Positions 27,785 to 34,346 of a DNA stretch of 64,000 nucleotides are shown one piece after another. How positions within the stretch are numbered: the first letter of the stretch is position 1; every line of letters starts with the position of its first letter. The notes below the pieces were generated by a model. It made no database searches. It saw only the letters and a program-made list of their open reading frames with translations, and was not told where the DNA came from. A program made the translations under genes and the position numbers. This DNA is from an uncultured Candidatus Entotheonella sp. Lineage in GTDB: Bacteria > Tectomicrobia > Entotheonellia > Entotheonellales > Entotheonellaceae. The stretch covers positions 2,775,489 to 2,839,488 of the forward strand of contig OY282375.1 in NCBI GenBank assembly GCA_958295825.1. The letters run 5' to 3'.

Positions 27785-27916
27785 CTATTGAACGATGAAG
27801 CCTTGCTTGTTCAAGTCGCCCAAGGATTCTAAAGCACCTTCGGGCAACTCCCGAAGATCGGATGATTGCGCTTGATGAGTAGGTTGTAAGCGGACTTCCA
27901 TCGTCTCAGCAGACAT
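27785..27916 (-). CDS. Small 43-residue protein with strong ribosome site, unknown
   Basis: ATG at 27916 follows AGAAAGGAGGTTCATCCC, a near-perfect Shine-Dalgarno sequence at good spacing, and the frame stops with TAG at 27785. The product begins MSAETMEVRLQPTHQAQ and ends GDLNKQGFIVQ. It is hydrophilic, with an acidic middle (DLRELPEGALESLGD), no cysteine, no membrane segment and no signal peptide. The ribosome site is the main evidence that it is translated. It lies 112 bp downstream of the Tat amidohydrolase on the same strand. The leader-like acidic first part and short distinct tail would also fit a peptide precursor, but no modifying enzyme is adjacent. Confidence 0.5.
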   Translation of the reverse strand: MSAETMEVRLQPTHQAQSSDLRELPEGALESLGDLNKQGFIVQ

Positions 27917-28028
27917 GGGATGAACCTCCTTTCTGCCTCTGAAACTGCGTCGTGTTTACGTCAAGACCTTAATGTAGGGAATTACGTACTTAAACAAGAG
28001 GCCCTAATCCGACCTACGGTAAGCTGGC

Positions 28029-29414
28029 TCACACCCGCGACCCGCCGTGCAAACGCACGAGGCGGTTGAACTCGCGGCGGGTTTTCGGCCCGAAGGTAAG
28101 AAAGTGCGGGTCGGGATTTTCCGCGTAGGCGAAGCGTCGGGTGGCGATAGTGTCGCGGCCGGCCCGTTTCAGCACTTCGTCGGCGCTGATCTGGTACGGC
28201 TTGGTGGCGTTGAGGCCGAAGACCTTGACGCGTCGTTCGGGCGTCATGGCCGGATAGCCGTGGCGCTCCTGAAATTCCGGCGCGATCTGGAAGGCACGAA
28301 ACGCCTGGATTTGGTCCTGCGGCGAGCCGTACCAGATCGAATCCGTTCCCCACAAGACGTTGTTTTCCCCTACGTACTTGAGCAGTTTCCCCAGGCAATG
28401 GGCGGCGCTATCCGGGTCGCCCATCACACCTCGCCACGTGCTGCCGAGCTCGGCGTAGACGTTGCTGTTCGGCGACACCCCGTTGTCCAGCAGCGAGCGT
28501 ACCAGCGAGTCGACGCCCTCCCGTTTGGCGTTCGGCTCGTAGGCCCGTTCCGGCTGCCCCGGCACCCAGCCCGAATGGTAAATAATGAAGCTCACGTCCG
28601 GGAATTGCTTGGCCACCACCCCTACGTCGTCGCACAGGCTGTGCTCGTACGACCGCCCGCCGAACGGAATGCCCTTGTGGATGCAGATGACCTTGACGCC
28701 CAGGCGGCGCGCCTTCTCGATGAACGGAATGCCGGTGCCCGGGTCGGACAGAAAATAGCCCCGCCCGTCGGGTCCCCACTGCGTGTACGTCTTCCAGGCC
28801 GAAACGCCCCAGCGTTCGGCCAACTCGTCCATGCCCTCGATGTCGCCGGCCTGGTTGGGGTTGACCCGCCCGTGCAGCAGCAGGCGGTGCGATCCTTCCA
28901 AGTCGTCCACGATCTGCCGTACCGCGTCGGCCTCGCGGATGGTCAACGGCTCGCTGTCGCGGCGCGACGGCACGAACGACAGCACCATCATGTCGGTATC
29001 GCTGTCGAGAAACACGTCCTTGATGAAATTCTTCGGCCCGCGCGGGCTGCCGGGCCGCAACGCCGCCTCGCCGATGAAGTGGCCCTGCACGTCGAAGATG
29101 AACTCCTTGCCGCCCAGTGCTTGCGCCGCCGCCTCCGGGTCCACGGCCGCCTCAGCCATCAGCTCGAACGTGCCGCCCCGTTTGCCTGCCGCGGCGTTGA
29201 ACGCCAACAACGTGCTCGCCGCACCGCACGCCGATACCAGAAACGCCCGGCGCCCCATGCCCGCCCGCTTGGCGTTCTCCGTCGCCTGCTGCCGCGCCAG
29301 CCGATTCGCCTCCCGCTGCCTCGCAGTCAGAGGAATCGGCACAAACTCCCCGTTCGACGTTGAATCCACCTTGATCGGCAGCCGCTCGCCGTCCGGGTCG
29401 TGTCGGTGTTTCAT
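28029..29414 (-). CDS. Tat-exported amidohydrolase-2 family protein
   Basis: A 461-residue protein with a twin-arginine signal (GMGRRAFLVSACGAASTLLA) starting near residue 52, after an unusually long N-terminal region. The mature part is an amidohydrolase-2 TIM barrel: FIFDVQGHFIGEA (where the usual H-x-H is Q-G-H), MVLSFVPSRRDSEPL, KVICIHKGIPFGGRSYEHSL, FIIYHSGWVPG, NVYAELGSTWRGVMGDP and the metal Asp in NVLWGTDSIWYGSPQDQI. Family members are decarboxylases or hydrolases of cyclic acids. The imperfect first metal motif means the chemistry is uncertain. The start at 29414 follows AAGGAGAACCACCC. Confidence 0.85.
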   Translation of the reverse strand: MKHRHDPDGERLPIKVDSTSNGEFVPIPLTARQREANRLARQQATENAKRAGMGRRAFLVSACGAASTLLAFNAAAGKRGGTFELMAEAAVDPEAAAQALGGKEFIFDVQGHFIGEAALRPGSPRGPKNFIKDVFLDSDTDMMVLSFVPSRRDSEPLTIREADAVRQIVDDLEGSHRLLLHGRVNPNQAGDIEGMDELAERWGVSAWKTYTQWGPDGRGYFLSDPGTGIPFIEKARRLGVKVICIHKGIPFGGRSYEHSLCDDVGVVAKQFPDVSFIIYHSGWVPGQPERAYEPNAKREGVDSLVRSLLDNGVSPNSNVYAELGSTWRGVMGDPDSAAHCLGKLLKYVGENNVLWGTDSIWYGSPQDQIQAFRAFQIAPEFQERHGYPAMTPERRVKVFGLNATKPYQISADEVLKRAGRDTIATRRFAYAENPDPHFLTFGPKTRREFNRLVRLHGGSRV

Positions 29415-29459
29415 GGGTGGTTCTCCTTATGACAAATTGGTGAAGCCATACGCGACAGC

Positions 29460-29882
29460 TCATCGAATGCCCGTTGCTTGAACTGGAACGGCGTCGAATT
29501 GGTAGTCGCCAATCCATTTGACCCATGCGAGGGATTGCCTGACGACATTGAACAGACGTTTATCGCCGGTGAAGAACCACACGCCCTGCGATTCGGCCAG
29601 CGCCAAATAGGCGCTGTCGTATGCCGAGCGTTGGTGTTCACCTGACAATTGGAGAGTTCTCATGGAGAGGCTTGGAAATTCGTACCGCATGATATTGAGA
29701 AAAATCATTCAGGGTCGCAACCGGTTTCCTGCTCGCTCAGGCGCTGTCGGGTGACGGCCATCCTGAGGGCGTTGGCTATTTCGTAATCAAAGAGCGTCGG
29801 TGTCAACAGCGCCAAATTGCCAGCCAGGAAATCATCCAGAAGTGGGTAGTGGCTCGTTTTGAAATTCAGGGTACAAAAGTGC
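29460..29882 (-). pseudogene. PIN-domain (VapC-like) toxin remnant
   Basis: Two frames on the minus strand recover parts of a PIN RNase. The upstream piece reads LTPTLFDYEIANALRMAVTR and RLSEQETG, then hits a stop. The second piece reads AYDSAYLALAESQGVWFFTG and DKRLFNVVRQSL, containing the acidic Asp residues of the PIN active site. The N-terminal strand with the first Asp and the antitoxin gene are missing. It is cut where the duplicated 214-bp segment at 29949-30162 begins nearby. Confidence 0.65.
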
Positions 29883-29948
29883 CCTGTTGAAGACAGGCGA
29901 ACCTTGGGTACTTATAGAGGGCAGTACCGCACGGCGCCCCGATACCCT

Positions 29949-30162
29949 TCGGCAAGCTCGTCGCGGGCATCGCCGTCAGCGACGTGGAAGACCCGAGCCG
30001 ACGCCTGGCCGCTCCCGCGGCGAAATTGCCCGCGCCGTCTCGATGACCCCGAAACGGCGCAAGCAGATCGCCAAGAAGGCCGCCGACACCAAGGGGAAAC
30101 GTGATTCTGACGCCGACCAAGGGGCTCTGCCCCCTGGCCCCCCGAGGTAAGGAGGCAATGAT
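29949..30162. repeat. Copy B1 of a 214-bp repeat downstream of the RCC1/FGE genes
   Basis: Nearly identical to 34133-34346 at a constant offset of 4,184 bp, and continuous with homology in the coding regions of both genes. It contains the hairpin CCAAGGGGC-TCT-GCCCCCTGG at 30117-30137. It marks the 3' edge of the duplicated unit. Confidence 0.85.
30117..30137. repeat. GC-rich hairpin 25 bp beyond the RCC1/FGE gene 1 stop
   Basis: Arms of 9 bp with one mismatch and a 3-nt loop. There is no T-run. It is identical at 34301-34321 behind gene 2. Similar GC-rich palindromes are common intergenic repeats in proteobacteria. Confidence 0.5.
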
Positions 30163-33100
30163 TCAAGGGGTAAGCGTCCGGGCAATTCGGAAACCCAGAT
30201 AGTCCTCGCGGAGACCGGTGGAGCTCCCGCCGCGGTCGGAGGCACGGAGGTTTCTCGGTGAGTTGCCCCGGTAACCGCCGCGTATCACGCGCTGGCTGCA
30301 ATCCCCCCGTTCCCGCGCCCGGCCATCACCCGGCGCGCCCTCATGACTGCCGTTCCAACAGTCCTGAACCCACTCCCAAACGCTGCCGCTCATGTCGTGC
30401 AGACCCAGTTCGTTGGCGTCCTTCCGGCCAACCGGATGAGTTCTACCTCCGCTGTTATCGCTATACCAGCCCACAGAACCCACATCATTACCGCCGGCAT
30501 ACTTGTAACCACGGCTCTGGCGACCGCCGCGCGCCGCGTACTCCCATTCCGACTCCGTCGGCAACCGATAACGATTCCCCGTCAGGGCGTTCAGTCTCTG
30601 GAGAAACGCCTGCACGTCGTCCCAACTGACCTGCTCTACCGGACACTCGGAACAACCCTGGAAATAACTCGGGTTCCCTCCCATCACCGCCTGCCACAGC
30701 GCCTGCGTGACCTCATACTTGCCGATCTCGAAACTGCCCACCTCAACCCGATGAGCCGGCTTCTCGCGATTGAAACAATCACCGTCCCGATCGCGCTGGC
30801 AACCCATGATGAAGCTGCCGCCCGCCACCCGCGTCATGACCAGACCCAGCCTCTCCCATTCCTGCCCCGGATCCACTTCCTCAGCGAGCGGCGACGTTGA
30901 CGACACACGAAGCCGTCCATCTGCATCCTCTTCCACACCACGGACATAACGACCCCAACAGGCCACGGCGTCCGTCTCAAGCAAGCCGCAGGTGTGACTC
31001 CACCCGGCGCTGACCGCGACAAACGTGCCCGTCGGCGGCGTGGACTTACCATAGCTATTACTACCCCAGCATTGCACGGCGCCCGTCTCAAGCAAGCCGC
31101 AGGTGTGCTCATACCCGGCGCTGACCGCGACAAACGTGCCCGTCGGCGGCGTGGACTGACCATCGCGATTATCACCCCAGCATTGCACGGCGCCCGTCTC
31201 AAGCAAGCCGCAGGTGTGAGCACCCCCGGCGGCGCTAACCGCGGTAAAGGTACCCGTCGGCGGCGTGGACTCACCCCAGGTATTAAAACCCCAGCATTGC
31301 ACGGCGCCCGTCTCAAGCAAGCCGCAGGTGTGATACAACCCGGCGCTGACCGCGGTAAAGGCGCCCGTCGGCGGCGTGGACTGACCAGAGTCATCAATAC
31401 CCCAGCATTGCACGGCGCCCGTCTCAAGCAAGCCGCAGGTGTGATCCCTCCCGGCGCTGACCGCGGTAAAGGCGCCCGTCGGCGGCGTGGACTGACCATT
31501 GCGATTATCACCCCAGCATTGCACGGCGCCCGTCTCAAGCAAGCCGCAGGTGTGCTCATACCCGGCGCTGACCGCGGTAAAGGTGCCCGTCGGCGGCGTG
31601 GACTGACCCCAGGTATTAAAACCCCAGCATTGCACGGCGCCCGTCTCAAGCAAGCCGCAGGTGTGAAGCACCCTGACGCTGACCGCGGTAAAGGTGCCCG
31701 TCGGCGGCGTGGACTGACCATGGAAATCCCAACCCCAGCATTGCACGGCGCCCGTCTCAAGCAAGCCGCAGGTGTGATACCCCCCGGCGCTGACCGCGGT
31801 AAAGGTGCCCGTCGGCGGGGTGGACTGACCATCGTCATTATCACCCCAGCATTGCACGGCGCCCGCCTCAAGCAAGCCGCAGGTATGCTCCATCCCGGCG
31901 CTGACCGCGGTAAAGGCGCCCGTCGGCGGCGTGGTCCGACCAAAGCCTCTAAAACCCCAGCATTGCACGGCGCCCGTCTCAAGCAAGCCGCAGGTGTGAG
32001 CATCCCCGGCGCTGACCGCGGTAAAGGTGCCCGTCGGCGGCGTGGACGCACCCAAGCCTCTAAAACCCCAGCATTGCACGGCGCCCGTCTCAAGCAAGCC
32101 GCAGTTGTGATCCCCCCCGGCGCTGACCGCGACAAACGTGCCCGTCGGCGGCGTGGACTGACCATGGCGATTACGACCCCAGCATTGCACGGCGCCCGTC
32201 TCAAGCAAGCCGCAGGTGTGAACCCCCCCGGCGCTGACCGCGGTAAAGGTGCCCGTCGGCGGCGTGGATTCACCAAAGGTATTACTACCCCAGCATTGCA
32301 CGGCGCCCGTCTCAAGCAAGCCGCAGGTGTGAGCATCCCCGGCGCTGACCGCGGTAAAGGTGCCCGTCGGCGGCGTGGACTGACCATAGCGATTATCACC
32401 CCAGCATTGCACGGCGCCCGTCTCAAGCAAGCCGCAGGTGTGATACAACCCGGCGCTGACCGAGATAAATCTGTTGACGCTATCTCCATCATCGGCCCGC
32501 ACGACCACCCCCCGGGCAATTCGGAAACCCAGATAGTCCTCGCGGAGTCCGGTGGATTCCCCGGCGCGGTTGGCGACACGGATGTTTCTCGGTGAGTTGC
32601 CCCGGTAACCGCCGCGTATCACGCGCTGGCTGCAATCCCCCCGTTCCCGCGCCCGGCCATCACCCGGCGCGCCCTCATGACTGCCGTTCCAACAGTCCTG
32701 AACCCACTCCCAAACGCTGCCGCTCATGTCGTGCAGACCCAGTTCGTTGGCGCCCTTCCGGCCAACCGGATGAGTTCTACCTCCGCTGTTATCGCTATAC
32801 CAGCCCACAGAACCCACATCATTACCGCCGGCATACTTGTAACCACGGCTCTGGCGACCGCCGCGCGCCGCGTACTCCCATTCCGACTCCGTCGGCAACC
32901 GATAACGATTCCCCGTCAGGGCGTTCAGGTTCTGGAGAAACGCCTGCACGTCGTCCCAACTGACCTGCTCTACCGGACACTCGGAACAACCCCTGAAATA
33001 ACTCGGGTTCCCTCCCATCACCGCCTGCCACAGCGCCTGCGTGACCTCATACTTGCCGATCTCGAAACTGCCCACCTCAACCCGATGAGCCGGCTTCTCA

Positions 33101-33306
33101 CTATCGTAACAATCACCGTCCCGACCGCGCTGGCAACCCATGATGAAACTGCCGCCATCCACACGAACCATCACCAGCCTCTCCTGCAGAGCGGTTCTCG
33201 TGCTGTCCGATTGCGCCCTGCCGTCCGGCGCCATGCCCGCCGTCATCACTAGCAGGGCTATGAACGCTATCCATAAGGGTCTGCGTAAACGTATGTGAGT
33301 CATCAT
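30163..33306 (-). CDS. Secreted FGE-sulfatase / RCC1-like repeat / FGE-sulfatase protein (paralog 1)
   Basis: 1,047 residues. A signal peptide (LWIAFIALLVMTAGMAP, cleavage near GRAQ) leads into a first formylglycine-generating-enzyme-like domain at about 35-270 (GGSFIMGCQRGRDGDCYDSE, YRLPTESEWEYAARGG, HDMSGSVWEWVQDC, YLGFRIARG). Then come 13 full 37-residue RCC1-like repeats and one partial (VSAGxxHTCGLLETGAVQCWG...STPPTG), and a second FGE domain at about 820-1047. The FGE (C-type-lectin-like) fold often serves as a binding module. The catalytic Cys pair of true FGE is not apparent. The tandem codons at 33306/33303 follow CAGGAG. It probably forms a surface or exported recognition protein. 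Framework codons are almost invariant between repeats, while a few sites vary strongly. Confidence 0.85.
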   Translation of the reverse strand: MMTHIRLRRPLWIAFIALLVMTAGMAPDGRAQSDSTRTALQERLVMVRVDGGSFIMGCQRGRDGDCYDSEKPAHRVEVGSFEIGKYEVTQALWQAVMGGNPSYFRGCSECPVEQVSWDDVQAFLQNLNALTGNRYRLPTESEWEYAARGGRQSRGYKYAGGNDVGSVGWYSDNSGGRTHPVGRKGANELGLHDMSGSVWEWVQDCWNGSHEGAPGDGRARERGDCSQRVIRGGYRGNSPRNIRVANRAGESTGLREDYLGFRIARGVVVRADDGDSVNRFISVSAGLYHTCGLLETGAVQCWGDNRYGQSTPPTGTFTAVSAGDAHTCGLLETGAVQCWGSNTFGESTPPTGTFTAVSAGGVHTCGLLETGAVQCWGRNRHGQSTPPTGTFVAVSAGGDHNCGLLETGAVQCWGFRGLGASTPPTGTFTAVSAGDAHTCGLLETGAVQCWGFRGFGRTTPPTGAFTAVSAGMEHTCGLLEAGAVQCWGDNDDGQSTPPTGTFTAVSAGGYHTCGLLETGAVQCWGWDFHGQSTPPTGTFTAVSVRVLHTCGLLETGAVQCWGFNTWGQSTPPTGTFTAVSAGYEHTCGLLETGAVQCWGDNRNGQSTPPTGAFTAVSAGRDHTCGLLETGAVQCWGIDDSGQSTPPTGAFTAVSAGLYHTCGLLETGAVQCWGFNTWGESTPPTGTFTAVSAAGGAHTCGLLETGAVQCWGDNRDGQSTPPTGTFVAVSAGYEHTCGLLETGAVQCWGSNSYGKSTPPTGTFVAVSAGWSHTCGLLETDAVACWGRYVRGVEEDADGRLRVSSTSPLAEEVDPGQEWERLGLVMTRVAGGSFIMGCQRDRDGDCFNREKPAHRVEVGSFEIGKYEVTQALWQAVMGGNPSYFQGCSECPVEQVSWDDVQAFLQRLNALTGNRYRLPTESEWEYAARGGRQSRGYKYAGGNDVGSVGWYSDNSGGRTHPVGRKDANELGLHDMSGSVWEWVQDCWNGSHEGAPGDGRARERGDCSQRVIRGGYRGNSPRNLRASDRGGSSTGLREDYLGFRIARTLTP
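30178..30291 (-). other. Candidate variable region at the FGE C-terminus, gene 1 (VR-like)
   Basis: A 38-codon segment from RVIRGGYRGNSPRN to LGFRIAR. Aligned with 34362-34475, 17 codons differ in amino acid and 15 of these keep the same third base, while only two synonymous changes occur. This is the pattern seen in diversity-generating-retroelement variable regions of C-type-lectin proteins. No template repeat is present in this window. Confidence 0.4.
30952..32472 (-). repeat. Tandem 111-bp RCC1-like repeat array, gene 1 (13 full + 1 partial)
   Basis: Each unit encodes 37 residues; unit 12 has one extra Ala codon. The core around HTCGLLETGAVQCWG is nearly identical at the DNA level in every unit. 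Variation concentrates in the two residues before His and in the four or five residues after CWG. Confidence 0.9.
32512..32625 (-). other. Third VR-like segment, end of the first FGE domain of gene 1
   Basis: Aligns codon by codon with 30178-30291 and 34362-34475. It differs from 30178-30291 at sites such as Asp/Asn, Gly/Ala, Ser/Glu, Ala/Val and Leu/Ile, mostly first or second codon positions. Confidence 0.4.
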
Positions 33307-33464
33307 GCGTGCAATCTCCTGTCCGCAGGTGTCAACTGGACGACGCCACAGGCGCTCATTCTGGCCGCCTTCATTATTACATATCCAGCCGGGACACGGC
33401 GTTGGCAGTGGCCCTCAGTTGGCGCCCGGCCCTTCATGTACGACAATTTGCGCCGTATTCACAA
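33301..33464. repeat. Copy A1 of a 164-bp repeat upstream of the RCC1/FGE genes
   Basis: Nearly identical to 36840-37003. It covers the start codons, ribosome sites and probable promoters of both paralogs, so both are likely expressed in the same way. Confidence 0.85.
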
Positions 33465-33471
33465 ACTACCC

Positions 33472-33846
33472 CTAGTCGGCGTTTTCGGGGCCGACGCCGG
33501 CTTTTTCTTCGAGGCGCGTGATGCGCCCCTCGAAGACGCGCAGCACGTCCTTGATCTCGTCGTGCTGGCGCTGGTTCTCCGCCTGCAAGGTGTCGAATCG
33601 GCGGTTCATGTCATCGAACCGGCGGTTGTTTTCCGTCTGCATGCTGTCGAAACGCTGGTTCATCCGGTTCATCTCGTCTTGCAAGGCGTCGAACCGGCGG
33701 CTGTTTTCCGTCTGCGTGGTGTCGAAGCGCCGATTCGTCTCCGCCTGCATGGCGTCCAGGCGTCCGTTGACCTGGTTGAACATAGTCAGCATCGCCACGA
33801 ACAAACCCACCAACAGCAAGTTGTTGCTGATTGTCTTCCAGTCCAT
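33472..33846 (-). CDS. Small membrane-anchored coiled-coil protein
   Basis: 124 residues. An N-terminal transmembrane helix (NNLLLVGLFVAMLTMFN) is followed by about 80 residues of heptad-like repeats with RRFDxxQxEN and a C-terminal EGRITRLEEKAG. It begins at the ATG at 33846 behind CAGGAGAAGCGC, 12 bp after the stop of the preceding frame (33859). The layout is like the genes at 2352 and 22720: one helix and a long periplasmic or cytoplasmic coil. The function is not known. Its placement between the two RCC1/FGE paralogs may matter. Confidence 0.75.
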   Translation of the reverse strand: MDWKTISNNLLLVGLFVAMLTMFNQVNGRLDAMQAETNRRFDTTQTENSRRFDALQDEMNRMNQRFDSMQTENNRRFDDMNRRFDTLQAENQRQHDEIKDVLRVFEGRITRLEEKAGVGPENAD

Positions 33847-33858
33847 GCGCTTCTCCTG

Positions 33859-34131
33859 TCAGTCGCGCCCGAAGCCACGCGGCGGCTCCAGGGCCTCCAG
33901 GTCGCCGAAGTCGTACTCGCAGGTCGCCGCCAGCCGCTCGGCGACGGCCGATTCCCGGAGGTTGCCGGGCAAGTTGTCGAGCCAGTCTTGGTACTCGGCC
34001 TGCAGGCCGACGAGCGCCTGGACGGCGTCGCGCCAGCGCCGGGGCCGGCTTCGGCGGTCCTGCGGGCGGCGGTAGTGAAGGCGCGGTTGCTTGGAGAGAT
34101 CGTGCAGAAAAGACCCGCCGACGTGAACCAA
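33859..34131 (-). CDS. Hypothetical protein, N-terminus unresolved
   Basis: The frame ends RWRDAVQALVGLQAEYQDWL, LPGNLRESAVAERLAATCEY and DFGDLEALEPPRGFGRD at 33859, 12 bp before the coiled-coil gene. The helical, acidic end looks like real coding sequence rather than a shadow. I find no start codon with a ribosome site. The TTG at 34131 is the nearest possibility, but the frame runs on into the duplicated 214-bp segment, where FYVADGDARDELAEL also reads as plausible protein. The gene may have been truncated by the duplication. No family recognised. Confidence 0.4.
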   Translation of the reverse strand: MVHVGGSFLHDLSKQPRLHYRRPQDRRSRPRRWRDAVQALVGLQAEYQDWLDNLPGNLRESAVAERLAATCEYDFGDLEALEPPRGFGRD

Positions 34132-34132
34132 C

Positions 34133-34346
34133 TCGGCAAGCTCGTCGCGGGCATCGCCGTCAGCGACGTAGAAGACCCGAGCCGACGCCTGGCCGCTCCC
34201 GCGGCGAAATTGCCCGCGCCGTCTCGATGACCCCGAAACGGCGCAAGCAGATCGCCAAGAAGGCCGCCGACACCAAGGGGAAACGTGATTCTGACGCCGA
34301 CCAAGGGGCTCTGCCCCCTGGCCCCCCGAGGTAAGGAGGCAATGAT
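34133..34346. repeat. Copy B2 of the 214-bp repeat
   Basis: See 29949-30162. It lies directly downstream of RCC1/FGE gene 2 and contains the same hairpin at 34301-34321. Confidence 0.85.

Noticed and set aside
30952..32472. Regular 111-bp repeats as a CRISPR-like array
   Set aside because: The units are coding, contiguous and long, with no spacers between short palindromic repeats, and no cas gene is near.
30834..32595. Very long frames of more than 500 codons on both strands across the RCC1 repeat arrays
   Set aside because: They arise because the 111-bp unit has no stop codon in several frames. The products are Arg/Pro/Ala-rich repeats with no ribosome site and no family; the minus-strand RCC1/FGE frame explains the DNA.
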